DNA of 64,000 nt, taken from assembly GCA_947462335.1 (NCBI GenBank), contig OX381707.1, positions 78,144,610-78,208,609 of the forward strand. Direction: 5' to 3'. The notes under the pieces are model-generated. The model worked only from the letters and a program-made list of their open reading frames with translations, searched no databases and was not told the origin of the DNA. The translations under genes were made by a program, and so were the position numbers. Positions within the stretch are counted from its first letter, which is position 1. Every line of letters begins with the position of its first letter. This stretch comes from Harmothoe impar. Taxonomy: Eukaryota; Annelida; Polychaeta; Phyllodocida; Polynoidae. Below are positions 42,180 to 53,461 of this stretch, one piece after another.

Positions 42180-44040
42180 TGGAAGCATGGGGGGGGGGGG
42201 GAGGGTGCTTGATGCCCCCCGGGGGGGGGGGGGTGCCCCGATGCTTGATGCTGACCGAGGCTAAGAGTTGGCGGGGTGGGGGTCAATGAATGTTGCCCTG
42301 CGTCTATTACATCATGGAGGCAGAGACAGACTTGAGGGGGTGGGGGGCTCAATGTTATTTTGACACGGGTGTGTGGCTGGTCCTCCCGGGCTGGTCCTCC
42401 TACAACCCTTACACATGGCGAGGAGTATTTTGTGGCTCCAGAGGGGTAAAAAGCGACCTGGCAACATGGTGCAATAATTTAAGCGACTTTGCGACTTTTG
42501 AACAAATTTGCCTATAGTAAAGATGATCTAAAAAAGCGACTTTGCGACTTGGAGCCCTTAATTTTGGTGGCTTTCCGACCTGAGGGGGGGGGGGGGGGCT
42601 CTGCACCCCCTATTTTGGTGAAAACACCAAGAAGTGACCCCGGGGAAGTGACCTTTTGAATGGGGGGATTTTGTTGAAAAGTGACCCTATTCAAACACCA
42701 TGTCGTCATGATGCACCAGTGCAGGACCGGCAACTAACTCTCTGGTGCATGCTGCATTGATGCGTCATAAAAAGGTTATTTTTTGCCCCCCCCCCCCCCT
42801 TGAGGATAGTCCCCTCTTCAGCACGAGCTTTTTCATTGAAAAGGGGTAAAATATTTTTTGCCAACTGCCTCGGGGGGGATCTGATCCAGGGAATGGCCTG
42901 GGGGCACGTGGACCCCTCCTCCCCCCTGAAAATGACCCTTGGTATGACTCTTAGGCCACTCAAAAAAATAAAATGGGTTTCTTAACAACACGCGCATCAT
43001 GAAAAACGTGATTTGGGGAAAACTTTTTTTTTAACTGATTTTTAATAAGAAATATGGGGGCGGGGCAAAAATATTTCGACCCGCTCTTGGGAAATCCACC
43101 GACCCCCCCCCCCCCCCCCATGTTGTTAAAAATGACCACTCCCTTAAGTAGAGTAAATGAATATAGATTAAGCCGGTATGGAATATGGGGATTTACACAA
43201 TTTTTAGTGTAAATTTAAGGGTATGCAGAGAGGCTGGCTATACTTTCATGTTTAAACAAATCTAGAAAAAAAAAATCCGACCTACCGACCCTATAATTTC
43301 TTCCCATTTTACCTGAAACATATTCTTAAATTGGGCCTATCAAAACAGCAAAAGGAGAGGTCAATTGTCGCCCTGGCAAGGAGGATAGTCCCGGCCACCA
43401 CCCGGATGTTCACCCCCTGGGGTGCGTCCACGAGGGACGCGGCTTTCATGATTCACATTTCTGTTTCACATTCTGTTACTGATTCACATTTCTGCTTCAC
43501 ATTTCTTTTACTCAGGTTTCACATTTCTGTGGTAGTTTGACTGTTACACTTTTCAGTGATACGGTTTGGTTTGGTGAGTTTTGAACGTCAGGGCAGCGGA
43601 CCTCTCCGATACTCCACGGCCCCATTGAGCTTTATATGGTACACCAGTCACTATTCCCACAGATATGGTGTCCTAGTGGGGTTGAATAGACATTGTTTTT
43701 GTCTGCCGTGGGTGTGAAGAGTTCAGGGCGTTGTTTTGGTAGAGTATGGTTCAGGCAGTAAATGTTGCATGTTTTGGTTAGTGTGTGGGAGTGGTAGGTG
43801 TGTGTGGGGAGTGTATATTGGTCATAATGGGGTTCTGACACCCCGCCCTGCTGCCCTCACCACGCCGCCATCTTGTATTGGTCGGGGTGACGGTGTTACC
43901 CGGACCGTGACGATGGGTGTGTAGGGCCCGGTGTAGGGGCGGGGGGGGGGGGGGGTCATCATGATGCACCATTGCAGGACCGGCAACTAACTCTCTGGGG
44001 GAGGGGGGTCTACATTATTGACCTGTAAAGGTTGGTGGTG
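42180..44040. other. Low-complexity DNA with poly-G runs and repeat fragments
   Basis: Numerous G/C runs (42189, 42220, 42583, 42787, 43100, 43941), copies of CATCATGATGCACCA...GCAGGACCGGCAACTAACTC (about 42705 and 43957), and a right end of the Harbinger-like family at about 43120-43146. A TTCACATTTCTG tandem array lies at 43448-43525. No credible gene. Confidence 0.5.
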
Positions 44041-44050
44041 AATACACTTC

Positions 44051-44166
44051 AATAGGGACCTTTAGCAACCACGTAAAAGCTCATTAAACGCAGACGTAGC
44101 CTATCCCTTTAGCACTACTACGTCTGCGTTTAATGAGCTACGCCGGGTTTGCTAAAGGTCCCTATT
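44051..44166. repeat. 116-bp two-tier palindrome
   Basis: Outer arms AATAGGGACCTTTAGCAA / inverse and inner arms AGCTCATTAAACGCAGACGT / inverse match almost perfectly, separated by short unpaired segments. Probably a small fold-back element. Confidence 0.85.
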
Positions 44167-44239
44167 ATCTGTATCACTTGAGAACATCTACGCTATAGTA
44201 CAGCCTCTGCTATATGAATAGCTTACATGACTTACATGT

Positions 44240-44420
44240 GAATAGGTCGCCTAAGGGAGCCTAAGGGAGCCTAAGAGACTCTTTAGTTGACCTAAAGGAG
44301 TCACCTGGGGGACTAATATAGGTGACTCCCTTAGGTCAGTCAGAGAGTCACCTAGGCTCCCTTAGGCAACCTGGACTCGCCTAAACAGGGGAGTCCTTCT
44401 GGAGGCAACCTGGACTCCCT
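44240..44420. repeat. Inverted and tandem CCTAAGGGAG repeats
   Basis: Tandem AGCCTAAGGGAGCCTAAGG on the left and AGGCTCCCTTAGGC on the right, with GGAGTCACCT / AGGTGACTCC nested inside. Forms a hairpin. No ORF. Confidence 0.65.
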
Positions 44421-44542
44421 TTTGACGCTGTTTCTTCTCTCTGTGAATGGTGATGTGTGTCAGGAGCATCATTATACAGCAGGCAGACGGTAACCTGGAT
44501 GATGAGGGAAATTTAGAAATAATTAAGATTATGTAAAGATAG

Positions 44543-44765
44543 AGAGTAGTCATTTCTTAACAACATGGGGGGGGGGGGTTATGGGGTGTAGCAAAAATAT
44601 GTCAACCTCTCTTTAGGCAAACACTCACAGCTCAAAGGGGTTACCTGTGGTACATTATTTACTGTCTTGGGAGGGAAACCCCAAAAAACAGTTGACTGCT
44701 CTCGCAGAGGGGCCAACAATCCAGCAAACTCCCCTCTGTTGTTCAAATTTAAAATGACTGCTCCC
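44543..44765. mobile_element. Degenerate Harbinger-like MITE
   Basis: Left end GAGAGTAGTCATTTCTTAACAACA and right end TTTAAAATGACTGCTCCC resemble the family at 19982, but the ends have diverged and no clean TWA duplication remains. Confidence 0.5.
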
Positions 44766-44893
44766 TGACATGTTAAATTCCCCACCGCACGCTCTGGTTC
44801 CCTCCCACCCCATGCTGTACGCAGGGCCACCATCATACAGCCTGTATGTAGGGTGTATGTACACATGTTAGTGTTCACATTACACTGAAGGTA

Positions 44894-45118
44894 CCGTAAA
44901 ACCGCGCTTTTAGTAGCCATGGTTAGTACACGAGTCAGATCCCTGCTGCAGCTTATATGATTGGCCAAAAGTCTGGGTGTGGCTAATACATAAGTTATTA
45001 GATGTATACTATACTACTTAAATTGCCATAATTCGACCCCCTGTGTGGCTTATAGGATTTTCCAAAGTCCAGATGCAGCTTATATATGCGAGGAAGACTT
45101 ATACATTAAGTTTTAAGG
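44894..45118. mobile_element. CCGTAAA MITE copy, TA duplication
   Basis: Left end CCGTAAAACCGCGC, right end GTTTTAAGG, flanked by TA. The right side carries the family's GGCTTATA segments. Confidence 0.6.
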
Positions 45119-45564
45119 TAAGTGTTCTACATGACCAGTGAAGGGTGTCTGGAAAAAATGGTTGTTGTGCCATGTTTTGCATTGAAGGTAGGAGTTTTTT
45201 TTTGTTTTTGCTAGGATGGGGGACCATAGCGGATTTAACCATTTAAGTGGTGCATGGGAATTTAATGCACTTTGATTTCATCACAATGAAAATAATTACG
45301 TATAGGATTAAATTACGTCTCGGGCACGTACTGAAGAGAAAGACTCATTTTGCGATCAATGAAGGCACCTAGCAGTTACCGCCATTATGATACCAGCATA
45401 AACTAATGTGTATCTCAGTCTATGCTGGGAAACATTGATGATGATGGAATTTATCCATGAAATATTTCACCATAATTGGTATGTGAATTCCCAACTGCAC
45501 CCTCTGGTGCTTCCCCACAATATACTTATATCAGGTTTGTGTGCCAAGTGTGCCATTATAAATA

Positions 45565-45786
45565 CCGTAAAACCTTGCGTATAAGCAGTGGCTAGTACGC
45601 GAATCAGATCACTGGTGTGGCTTATAGGATCGGCTCAGAGTCGGGGTGCGGCTTATGTGAGGGCTTTTGCTACTATGGTACAGTACTAATGTCACCATAA
45701 ACAGATCGCTGGTGCGGCTTATAGGATCGGCCCAAAGTCTAGGTGTGGCTAATACCCGAGTTAGGCTCATATACTAGGTTTTACGG
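45565..45786. mobile_element. CCGTAAA MITE copy, intact ends, TA duplication
   Basis: Left CCGTAAAACCTTGCGTATA, right end GGTTTTACGG, TA at both sides. Internally GTGTGGCTTATAGGATCGGC occurs twice. Confidence 0.8.
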
Positions 45787-46961
45787 TAATAGTTATTTTA
45801 CCATATATATATATATAGCATGTATGTAGAGTGTATATGAGTTAGTTTTCAAACTAGACTGAAGGTAACTGCTCTGCCTTTAACGTGAAGGGTGTTTGGA
45901 GAAGCAGGTATCATATCATCTGTGCGTAAGGTAAGAAACATCATCCTCTTCTTTTCTGAATCTAACACAACCTGGAGTCCCTTCAGACACCATTAATAAC
46001 CTTTACACACTTCTGGTACTCCCATTTACCACACGTTTTACAAACAGTCGTAGCCCTTATCACTGCAACAGCTGTTTTTATCCTTCCTCATCATTCCTAG
46101 GTCTTGCCTATGCAGCTGTCTAGAGCGTATATAGCATCTAGAACCTTTGTTTACCTCCCCAAGTTGTGTTAGATTTAGAATATTATTTATCCCCTGCCAT
46201 GTCTATTTCAGGTTTTTACAAATCTTCCTTGGATATTTCTACGTTGTACCTGAGAAGTTGTGTGGTGGGTATAGACAGTGGACATCTAGTTTGGCCATTT
46301 GTTTGGATATTGAATTCTGTCTACCCACATCCATTTGTTTATGGCCTACTAACCCTAGGTGCGCTAAGCTCCCCATAAATCTCCAACATTTTGACACAAT
46401 CTTATCCACATTTGATTACTACCGGTGTGTAAGGAAAACCCAGGGGCAATTGTAATGTCAAATTGTAATGTCAATTTATTAGATTTATATAGTTAAAACT
46501 TATCTTGGCAGTTTTTTACCATGAGGTATGAGTTAATACAAACATTTGCACTAGTGGTTGTCATGGCAACAGATGTATCATAAATGTTGATTTGGTTGCC
46601 CCTTAACTCAACTACTGTAGTGGCTTGAATAAGCGCACATGCACTTATCAATTTCAATGGAACCATTTACCCTACGTTTATACAAGACCTGTGCTTATTC
46701 AAGATCAGAAATTGCGTAAATTTTCATTTTAATACTCTCATTTACCCTGCGCTTATTCAAGACCTGTGCTTATTTGAGACCCCTGCGCTTATTCAAGCCA
46801 CTATGGTATATCATCATAGTTTCACACAAAATGGTGGGTTGTATACTTATTTGGAGATGTGCACTAATTGCATTGAATATTACAGGTAATTTTGAGTTTA
46901 AAAAAATAAAGTGTCATGCAAAACATGGTTTCTTGAGGGAGGCTCAGAGATTTTCTAGTTA

Positions 46962-47187
46962 CCGTAAATTCCCGCCTATAGGCCGCAGGTTATACGCTAA
47001 CCAAACCCTCAGTGTAGGTTCTACAAAGTTCACAAAGTCTAGGAGCGGGTAATACGAGGGTTTTTGCCAACAAAGTACAGTACTAAATATCACATTTTTC
47101 AGACCCCTGGTGCGGGTTATAGGGTTCTCTCAAAGTCGGGGTGCGGGTTATACGTGAGATGTGGGTTATATGCGAGAATTTATGGTG
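46962..47187. mobile_element. CCGTAAA MITE copy just upstream of the TIR receptor
   Basis: Left CCGTAAATTCCCGCCTATAGG, right end TGCGAGAATTTATGG. Ends about 60 bp before the receptor ATG, so the receptor's native promoter may be displaced or supplied by this repeat. 45787-46961 shows nothing recognisable. Confidence 0.65.
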
Positions 47188-47250
47188 TATTTTTGATTTT
47201 CAGATACTTCACTGGTACCCTGCATAAGTATACCCAAATACGTCTTGACC

Positions 47251-48892
47251 ATGTTGAGCAGCATTATTTTAGCCTTAATGTTCATCTCTGGCACAATAGC
47301 AGACAAGAAGGAACCTGAAATAGCTGGGATTTTCAATTACCACAGACATGTCTATCATCCTATAGGCAACTCCTTTTTAGAGAAATTAAGTTTTTCACCA
47401 TCCAAGTAAATAGTGGTGCACTACAGCATAACGTTTAACACCACAAAGTGCTGCCCAGTGGTTGGGTACTGGAGACTTGTAGACCGGTTAGAAAGACAAC
47501 TTCTGGATGAGGGATACCACAGTGGATGTACCCAGGAGGATTACCAGGTCGTTGGTTTGTATAGCTCCTATTCTTTCTACTGCAAGGCTGACTTCCCTAA
47601 ATCTGGATGTCCGATTGTTGGAGACCAAACAGTGTGTGTTGGTTCCAGGACCATGGTGAACTCAGTCAGGCAACCTGTGCACTGGGCGATTGCCATTGGT
47701 TATAAATGTAAACACCAGCCCAACATAGATATGAGAATTGACATGAGAATTGAATTCAAAAGGAGTGTTGAATTCGTATGTAAGCCAATGGGAGTGCCAT
47801 ACTGTAAGGATCACTTTGGGTATAACTTAACGACTCTACCCAATGCATTTGGTCAGGATGACCCAATAGAGGCTAATAAGGTGATGGCACTTGCATTACG
47901 AGCAGCCCCCTTATTCACCTGCTACCAGCATTTCCTGCTATTCAGCTGCTATCAAACGTTCCCAGAGTGCCGTAGTGGGAAGCAATATGTCCCATGCCTT
48001 AAGATGTGTAGAGAGTTTACCGAAGCCTGTCGGGATAGTCTCAGACTTTTCAATCAGCCAATGCACTGTGAATCAAACCCAGATTCTTTGGACCCAGACG
48101 TATGTTTCTACAAACCCGTTATGTGCCCAACACTACAGCCTCCCTCTTCTGGGTCCATCTTTACTGAAGGTCATTCTCTAAATGACCTCAGCACATACAA
48201 GTGTAATGAAGGGTTCAAGCTACAAGGGCATGCAGTGAGACAATGTGAAGCCTCAGGTAAATGGAACTCAACTAACCCAACCTGTGAGCCATTGTATAAT
48301 ACACCGTCTCACAAAACGGTTCTGATATCAACAATTGTAGCTGCCCTACTTCTTATAGTAGTAGCCATACCATGTGTTTACCACTGCAGGGAGAATATCA
48401 AAATGATAGTCCTTTTCAACAGACATAGACTGTTCAATAGGAGACATGAGGAACAAAAGACCTTGTTTATTGCCTTCAGTAGCGAGGACAGAGATGAGGT
48501 GTCTGTGCAGTTTCTGCCCCAGCTGCAGGACCAGCTGAGAGGCTGGACCGTGCAGACCTACCAGCAGGACTTTGTAGCAGGACGTCCTATACTGGACTGC
48601 ATCAAGGAGGGAGTGTGGGAGAGTCAGGCTGTGCTGGTGCTCCTCACTGAAAGCTTCGTTAAAAGTCACTGGTGTCTGCATGAGTTTATTGAGGCTGAGA
48701 CACGCTCAGTCCTAGACCAGAGCTTCAAGTTGATTGTGATCATAATTATTTACACATGACAACCAGGCTCTGCCGGTGGGGCTTATGCAGGACCTTCCTG
48801 AGAGCCTCAAACGCTACATCAGAACCGGGATCTACCTGCCTCTATGGGAACCTCTCTTCTGGAATAAATTGCGCCAGGCACTATCAAAATGA
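47251..48892 (+). pseudogene. Frizzled-CRD / Sushi / TIR transmembrane receptor with one stop and one frameshift
   Basis: A signal peptide (MLSSIILALMFISGTIA) begins at 47251, and the frame meets TAA at 47407-47409. The same frame is then open for 448 codons. Numbered from 47413: a Cys-rich N-terminal region (13-101), Frizzled-type CRD with ten Cys (123-231), one Sushi/CCP module (238-291), a membrane helix (about 302-320), and a TIR domain from 349 (LFIAFSSEDRD box 1, DFVAGRPI box 2). The frame breaks near 48745-48756 in a TTATTT run. The TIR end with its FW box continues in the +1 frame to TGA at 48890-48892. It would be an innate-immune or signalling receptor of the TIR adaptor pathway. 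No intron. It is either a recent pseudogene or a gene with two sequence errors. Confidence 0.85.
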
Positions 48893-48989
48893 ACAGTTAC
48901 TCATGTAAGAAATATTCTTGGATCTTTTTTTGACTATATGGAATTCCCTGAAGCCAGCTCCCTAGTCCCATGTATGGCTACACACTATT

Positions 48990-49274
48990 TATACTGAATC
49001 TGGGACCTGCTGGCGAGGCCGACAAAGAGCTTCCCTAATGAGCTCACAGCAGGACTGGATACCCAATATCTTTGAGAAATTAACAGGGCAATAAAAAGTG
49101 GGGTCCACCGTGAGTTGTAAAATGTGTGGTAAATGTGGAAACCTGGAGGATGCAAAGTTTATTAATAGTGCCTGTAAAATTAGGTGTTGTCTAAATTTTA
49201 ATTGATATTGATAAATGTGGACCATAATGACTTCACAGTTGGGGGCCTCGCCAGCAGGTCCCAGATTTAGTATA
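48990..49274. mobile_element. MITE with TIR AATCTGGGACCTGCTGGCGA
   Basis: The left segment TATACTGAATCTGGGACC and the right segment GGTCCCAGATTTAGTATA are inverse, and the match extends through GCTGGCGAGGCC. A TA flank suggests a Tc1/mariner-type element. 49275-50230 is AT-rich with nothing recognisable. Confidence 0.7.
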
Positions 49275-50233
49275 TCATGCCACATGTACCTTCCTATGTT
49301 TTAAATTCAATTATTTGAGAAAGGTAATAAATGGTCAATGTAGCGTAATATCACAACCCTACAAACATTGTTGACATGATAAAGGATATCAATTTTAATC
49401 TCAAAGTAATTATCAATTATTTTCAAAACTGTTTTAAGGTGAGTGTTTTAATACTTTACACTATAGAACATAAAAGAAACAATAAGATAAAAGAACTATG
49501 ACATGAAGCACAAATCAAATGACACACAAGAAACTACTGTAAACGTAAATATTTTCGAGCGTATACATTTCCGCTATTTTGTTAAAAAGTACATTTTCAC
49601 GTGTATTTAAAATTGTGATTTTTCGAATATTGTTGTAGTATGACTATATTAGATAAATATTCGCTCTGTACATATTTTCGTGGAAATTGTGGAAATATGT
49701 ACAGCGCAAGTACAAAAACTACATTTACAATATTCAATCTCTGTACATAAAGTACAAAGGAATAACTGTGGGTTGGCCACCCAATTAGAATAGAACCTCA
49801 TGGTTAGAGGATCGATAAAGTATACATTGATGGTAGATTTGGACCTGTATTTCAATTGAAGTCAGACCTCTCTACACTTGCATATTGAAGTATTACAGTA
49901 TCACTCTGATTTTTCATCTTTTTCATGTCTGCTAAGAATATTAACAGTTGTGTATATAGCTTTGCTGATGACAACTTTAATGTGATATGTTATATTATTG
50001 TATAAAACCTTCATGTTCAATGGTTGTCTAATTTCCCCACTTCGGCAAACAGTTGCTTGCTGCCTGGGTGTACTCTTTCTATACACGTTATTATCAAATA
50101 TTTTATTTCAGTTTAACTGAAAGGCATTGCACATACATGTATAACAAGCATTATCAGAGATGGGATAAAGATCCCCGCTTGAACAAAAATGGCCAGCAGA
50201 ACCAGGCTATACATGTACGGTTTCTTGTCTATA

Positions 50234-50524
50234 GCCCGGGCTCCACTAGGGCGACACAGGTACCTGCGAAACGGTGCGATCTTTTTTTATGTTTGATTTG
50301 CACATTTCGCTTCATTTCAACCCATTTCGCTCCATTTTGTCCCATTTCGCCACAGTGTCGCCCTGAACATCACCAGAACTAGGCAGACATTCAGGGCGAC
50401 ACTGAGGCGAAATGAAGCGAAATGGTGCGAAATGGGGCGAAATGAAGCAAAATGTACAAATCAAAACATAAAAAAAGATCGCACCGTTTCGCAGGTACCT
50501 GCGTCACCCTAGTGGAGTCCGGGC
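50234..50524. mobile_element. 290-bp palindromic MITE with CATTTCGC repeats, TA duplication
   Basis: GCCCGGGCTCCACTAGGGCG and its inverse form the ends, flanked by TA. The arms of about 130 bp pair almost completely and contain tandem CATTTCGC units (left) and GCGAAATG units (right). Confidence 0.8.
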
Positions 50525-50703
50525 TAATAAGTTGATCTAGGTTAATCGGGTTTTTAAAAAGGCTGTCAACTTTTATATTGGAAAGCTCCTGGCTATTACT
50601 ACATGTTCCATAGAAGCCAATAAACATAGATATATGATGGACATCAATACCTCTGGCTAATACTCTTTTTAAATCTATAAGTATACTTCCGTACTAGTAG
50701 TCC

Positions 50704-51045
50704 CAGTCTATACGAAAAGTTTTTCCCCTTGCAGGACATTCGGTCCTGCAGATTTGTTATTCTGCAGGCCCGGCTAAATGTTTACATAGGAATTGATCAT
50801 GAATAGAGGTTACTGGTATATTCAAATCATTTTGATAATTACAACTGTCTAATTTTGGGTAATATCCAGGCTTTCTAGTTAACTCTTTAGAAACCTTAAT
50901 AGTGGTCCGATTTACAAGCCGTAAAAACTGGCATGTAGACAAGGATCATAGCCAGCCAGTGGGGCCGGCAGACACAGACGTTTTGCTGGACCAGCAGGCT
51001 TTTAAACAGCTATAGCCGGTGTCCGGCAGGTTTTCGTATAGACTG
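50704..51045. mobile_element. Well-preserved copy of the CAGTCTATACG MITE family
   Basis: CAGTCTATACGAAAA and its inverse TTTTCGTATAGACTG are perfect ends. It contains the GGACATTCGGTCCTGCAG palindrome and TACAAGCCGTAAAA. No clear target duplication is visible. Confidence 0.85.
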
Positions 51046-51380
51046 TTACATTGTACTTGATTAGCACTTTTTAGACCTCCTGTACAGCTTGTAGGATTTA
51101 TCACAGTTAGGGGTGCGGCTTATGTACGCAAGTTAGGCATGTACATGAGAATTTACAATGGTACATGTTCAAAAATGTTCCCACTTTTTGAGTTTATAAG
51201 TGTATTTTATTTGATTAGATCATCTTCGAAAAATACACGTACATACACAATTGCACAGGAACAGGGCCAGTGGTAAGTTTCCACTGGAGATCTGTCTGAT
51301 GCTTGCTGGTGTTTTAATATATCCGGTACATGTGAATCTTATTTTTAATTTAATTATAAATACATACTATTAGTACAATC

Positions 51381-51458
51381 GAGTAGTAGTAGTAGTGTAC
51401 CCCTACGCTACACCAGCGGCTTCACTAAGTTCTAGGTGTCGTGCCAGGGTACCACCTG
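51381..51458 (-). mobile_element. 3' end of the LINE interrupted by the Polinton
   Basis: Read on the - strand, the DNA left of the Polinton continues the LINE reading frame from the other side of the insertion. It reaches TAG at 51425-51427, followed by a short 3' end with a (CTA)n-type microsatellite (51381-51397). 51453-51458 is the CACCTG target copy. Confidence 0.6.
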
Positions 51459-51880
51459 AGTAGTATAGTATGTATCGGAATGGGACTATAGTTAACTACT
51501 GTTTATTACTCAATCGATATGCAGCCAATCAGAGGCCGCCATTTGGTCACGTGACCCGTTGCCATGGTAACGTGACCTACTTAGGGCTCTCAGCCAATCA
51601 GAAGCCAGCATTCTGGGTGACCTACTGACCTACTTAGAAGCTCTCAGCCAATCAGAGGCCGGCATTCTGGTAACCATGGTAACGTGACCTACTTACGTCA
51701 CGTGACCTACTTAGGCTCAGCCAATCAGAAGCCGGCATTCTGGTAACTAGGGTAATGTGACCTACTTAGGGTTTTGTTTGTAAACAACACCACGTGGCTC
51801 TCTTGTTTGTAAACAACACCACGTGACACGTGACTGTTTGTAAACAAACAACTTATATATAGAAAATAAACACAACAAGT
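51459..51880 (+). repeat. Left terminal inverted repeat of the Polinton
   Basis: About 420 bp, nearly identical to the inverse of 61511-61948. It holds four direct units starting CAGCCAATCAGA (51532, 51591, 51645, 51718), two TTGTAAACAACACCACGTG units, GTCACGTGAC palindromes and RFX X-box-like palindromes (51558-51571 and about 51671-51684). Confidence 0.95.
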
Positions 51881-51966
51881 TCCATGTTATGTTAAAATTA
51901 TATTTTCAAAAAAAAGCACATCTGTTACAGCGTCTATGTGTAACTACGCGCGTTCTCATTCAAACA

Positions 51967-52602
51967 CTATAACACTATCATACCGTAGCAGCAGCAGGTA
52001 GGACTGGAAGAAAAGCAAGCGCACGAGCAGAAGCGACGACACCATTTGCACCATCCGGCCGTCGCGTTGGTAGCCCTACTACTCGTCGCGCGTTCAACTG
52101 GAGGTTTAAGAGTGACAAATGACGATTCTTTGTCGACGCGACTGCTAACATCAGCAGCATCAGCAGCATCGGCAGCATCGGCAGCAGCATCGGCAGCAGC
52201 GGCAGCAGCCTCGGCAGCAGCGGTAGCAGCAGCAGCAGCTGCGGTAGCAGCAGTAGCGTGAGCATTAGCAACAACAGCAGCAGCGACAGTAGCAAGGGCG
52301 GCAGAGCGGGCACTAGCAGCGTTATCAGCGGCGACATCGGCAGCCGCAACAGCATCAGCAGCAGCAGCGTCGGCATCGGTGGCATGAGTAGCTGCATCGG
52401 CGGCAGCAACAGCAGCAGTCACAGCCGCAGCGGCAACAACAACAACGTCATCACAACCAGCGTCACTAACAGCCGCAGTAAATGCAGCAGTAGCACGCTG
52501 AGCAGCACTAGCAGCAGCAGTAGCAGAGGCTACAGCATCAGCTTCACATTCGCGCGCCGCTTCGTCATTCCGCTTCATGTCACGGTAGCAACTTTCCATC
52601 AT
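51967..52602 (-). CDS. Ala-rich protein of unknown function, Polinton left end
   Basis: 211 aa from the first ATG pair (MMESCYRDMKRNDEAARECEAD). The middle of about 140 residues is dominated by Ala with regularly spaced Asp/Thr/Val and almost no Pro or Gly, as for a long helix. The tail is Cys-rich (CKWCRRFCSCACF, CCCY). A TATA box TATATAAG lies at 52728-52735 on the same strand, and a (TAG)n tract falls in the predicted leader. It occupies the end of the element where a polymerase might be expected, on the opposite strand. A longer frame beginning with GTG would add a Leu run from the repeat; I reject that start. It could be a fortuitous frame in GCN-repeat DNA. Confidence 0.45.
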   Translation of the reverse strand: MMESCYRDMKRNDEAARECEADAVASATAAASAAQRATAAFTAAVSDAGCDDVVVVAAAAVTAAVAAADAATHATDADAAAADAVAAADVAADNAASARSAALATVAAAVVANAHATAATAAAAAATAAAEAAAAAADAAADAADAADAADVSSRVDKESSFVTLKPPVERATSSRATNATAGWCKWCRRFCSCACFSSSPTCCCYGMIVL

Positions 52603-52629
52603 GGGGATCTGCAAATTGAGGCGCGGTGC

Positions 52630-52638
<9 letters not shown>

Positions 52639-52686
<48 letters not shown>
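52639..52686 (+). repeat. (TAG)n microsatellite
   Basis: About sixteen TAG units inside the Polinton, in the predicted 5' leader of the - strand Ala-rich gene. Confidence 0.9.
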
Positions 52687-52727
52687 CGTGAACGATGATG
52701 ACAATGCCGAATACGGTTTCACTCCCC

Positions 52728-52735
52728 CTTATATA
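52728..52735 (-). promoter_or_regulatory. TATA box of the Ala-rich gene
   Basis: TATATAAG on the - strand, about 130 bp before the first ATG. The start would fall near 52700. Confidence 0.5.
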
Positions 52736-53236
52736 CCCTTACTCCCCCCTTTTTTCAAGCCACCGGCCAGCTGCCCCCTCACGGCAGGTCTTTAGATCAG
52801 CCTTAAGTCGCTTACTACGCGGCTCATCATCCCTCTAATCGCATTTTCCAGCCGCCGGCCGGCTGACTGCTGACGACAGGAGAGGGTGATTTGTTTTTCT
52901 TTAGATTTAAGCCACTTACCACACGCGCACCCTCTAGTCACAGACAGAGTGACAGAAAGGGAGGGGGTCGCTTTGTTCACGCTACCTGTAGTTGTTTTTC
53001 TATACACACGCTGAGCCCATGACCCGCTAATCCTTTATACAGGTAACACGCGTTCAACTAATTACTCTATTGTATGACAGTTGGTACACGGATTTAATTT
53101 TAAACCACCTTCCCATCTGGATCCATGTCTGGCGGGGTGGAAGGATCCAGCTGAAAAGCGTGATTAGGGCTTTTGTTTCTCTTATGATAGCAGCAGGTCA
53201 GCATGCGACAGCTGAAAATGTCAGACTCGCCGCTCC

Positions 53237-53244
53237 TATAAAAG
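53237..53244 (+). promoter_or_regulatory. TATA box upstream of the unknown Polinton gene
   Basis: TATAAAAG followed by ACTGAG. The same AAAAGACTG string follows the TATA box of the major capsid gene at 59384. Confidence 0.5.
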
Positions 53245-53461
53245 ACTGAGATGCGTCTCTCTTTCCACACACCCTTCTACCATCGCCGCCGACACCGCCA
53301 CCGCCGGCCAGCCGACCGCCGCCACCGCCTGCAGTCACCGCCATCACGCCAGCAGGGAATTCCGAGCTGAGTCTGCTTATTGCTTATTTTTCTTCTTTGA
53401 GCTTTTTGTTTTTTAAAATTTTTATTTTCACTCAGTCTTTTTTGTTTCGGAGGAAAGAAAT

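Noticed and set aside
46147..46455. 102-codon ORF with several Cys upstream of the TIR receptor, considered as an extra exon
   Set aside because: It has no signal peptide, no convincing splice sites in phase with the receptor and no recognisable domain.
47405..47426. GT...AG segment removing the in-frame stop of the receptor
   Set aside because: At about 21 nt it is far below the minimum size of spliceosomal introns.
51967..52722. Longer version of the Ala-rich ORF with a 16-Leu run resembling a signal peptide
   Set aside because: It needs a GTG start, and the Leu run is a direct translation of the (TAG)n microsatellite. The ATG start with the TATA box at normal distance is more plausible.
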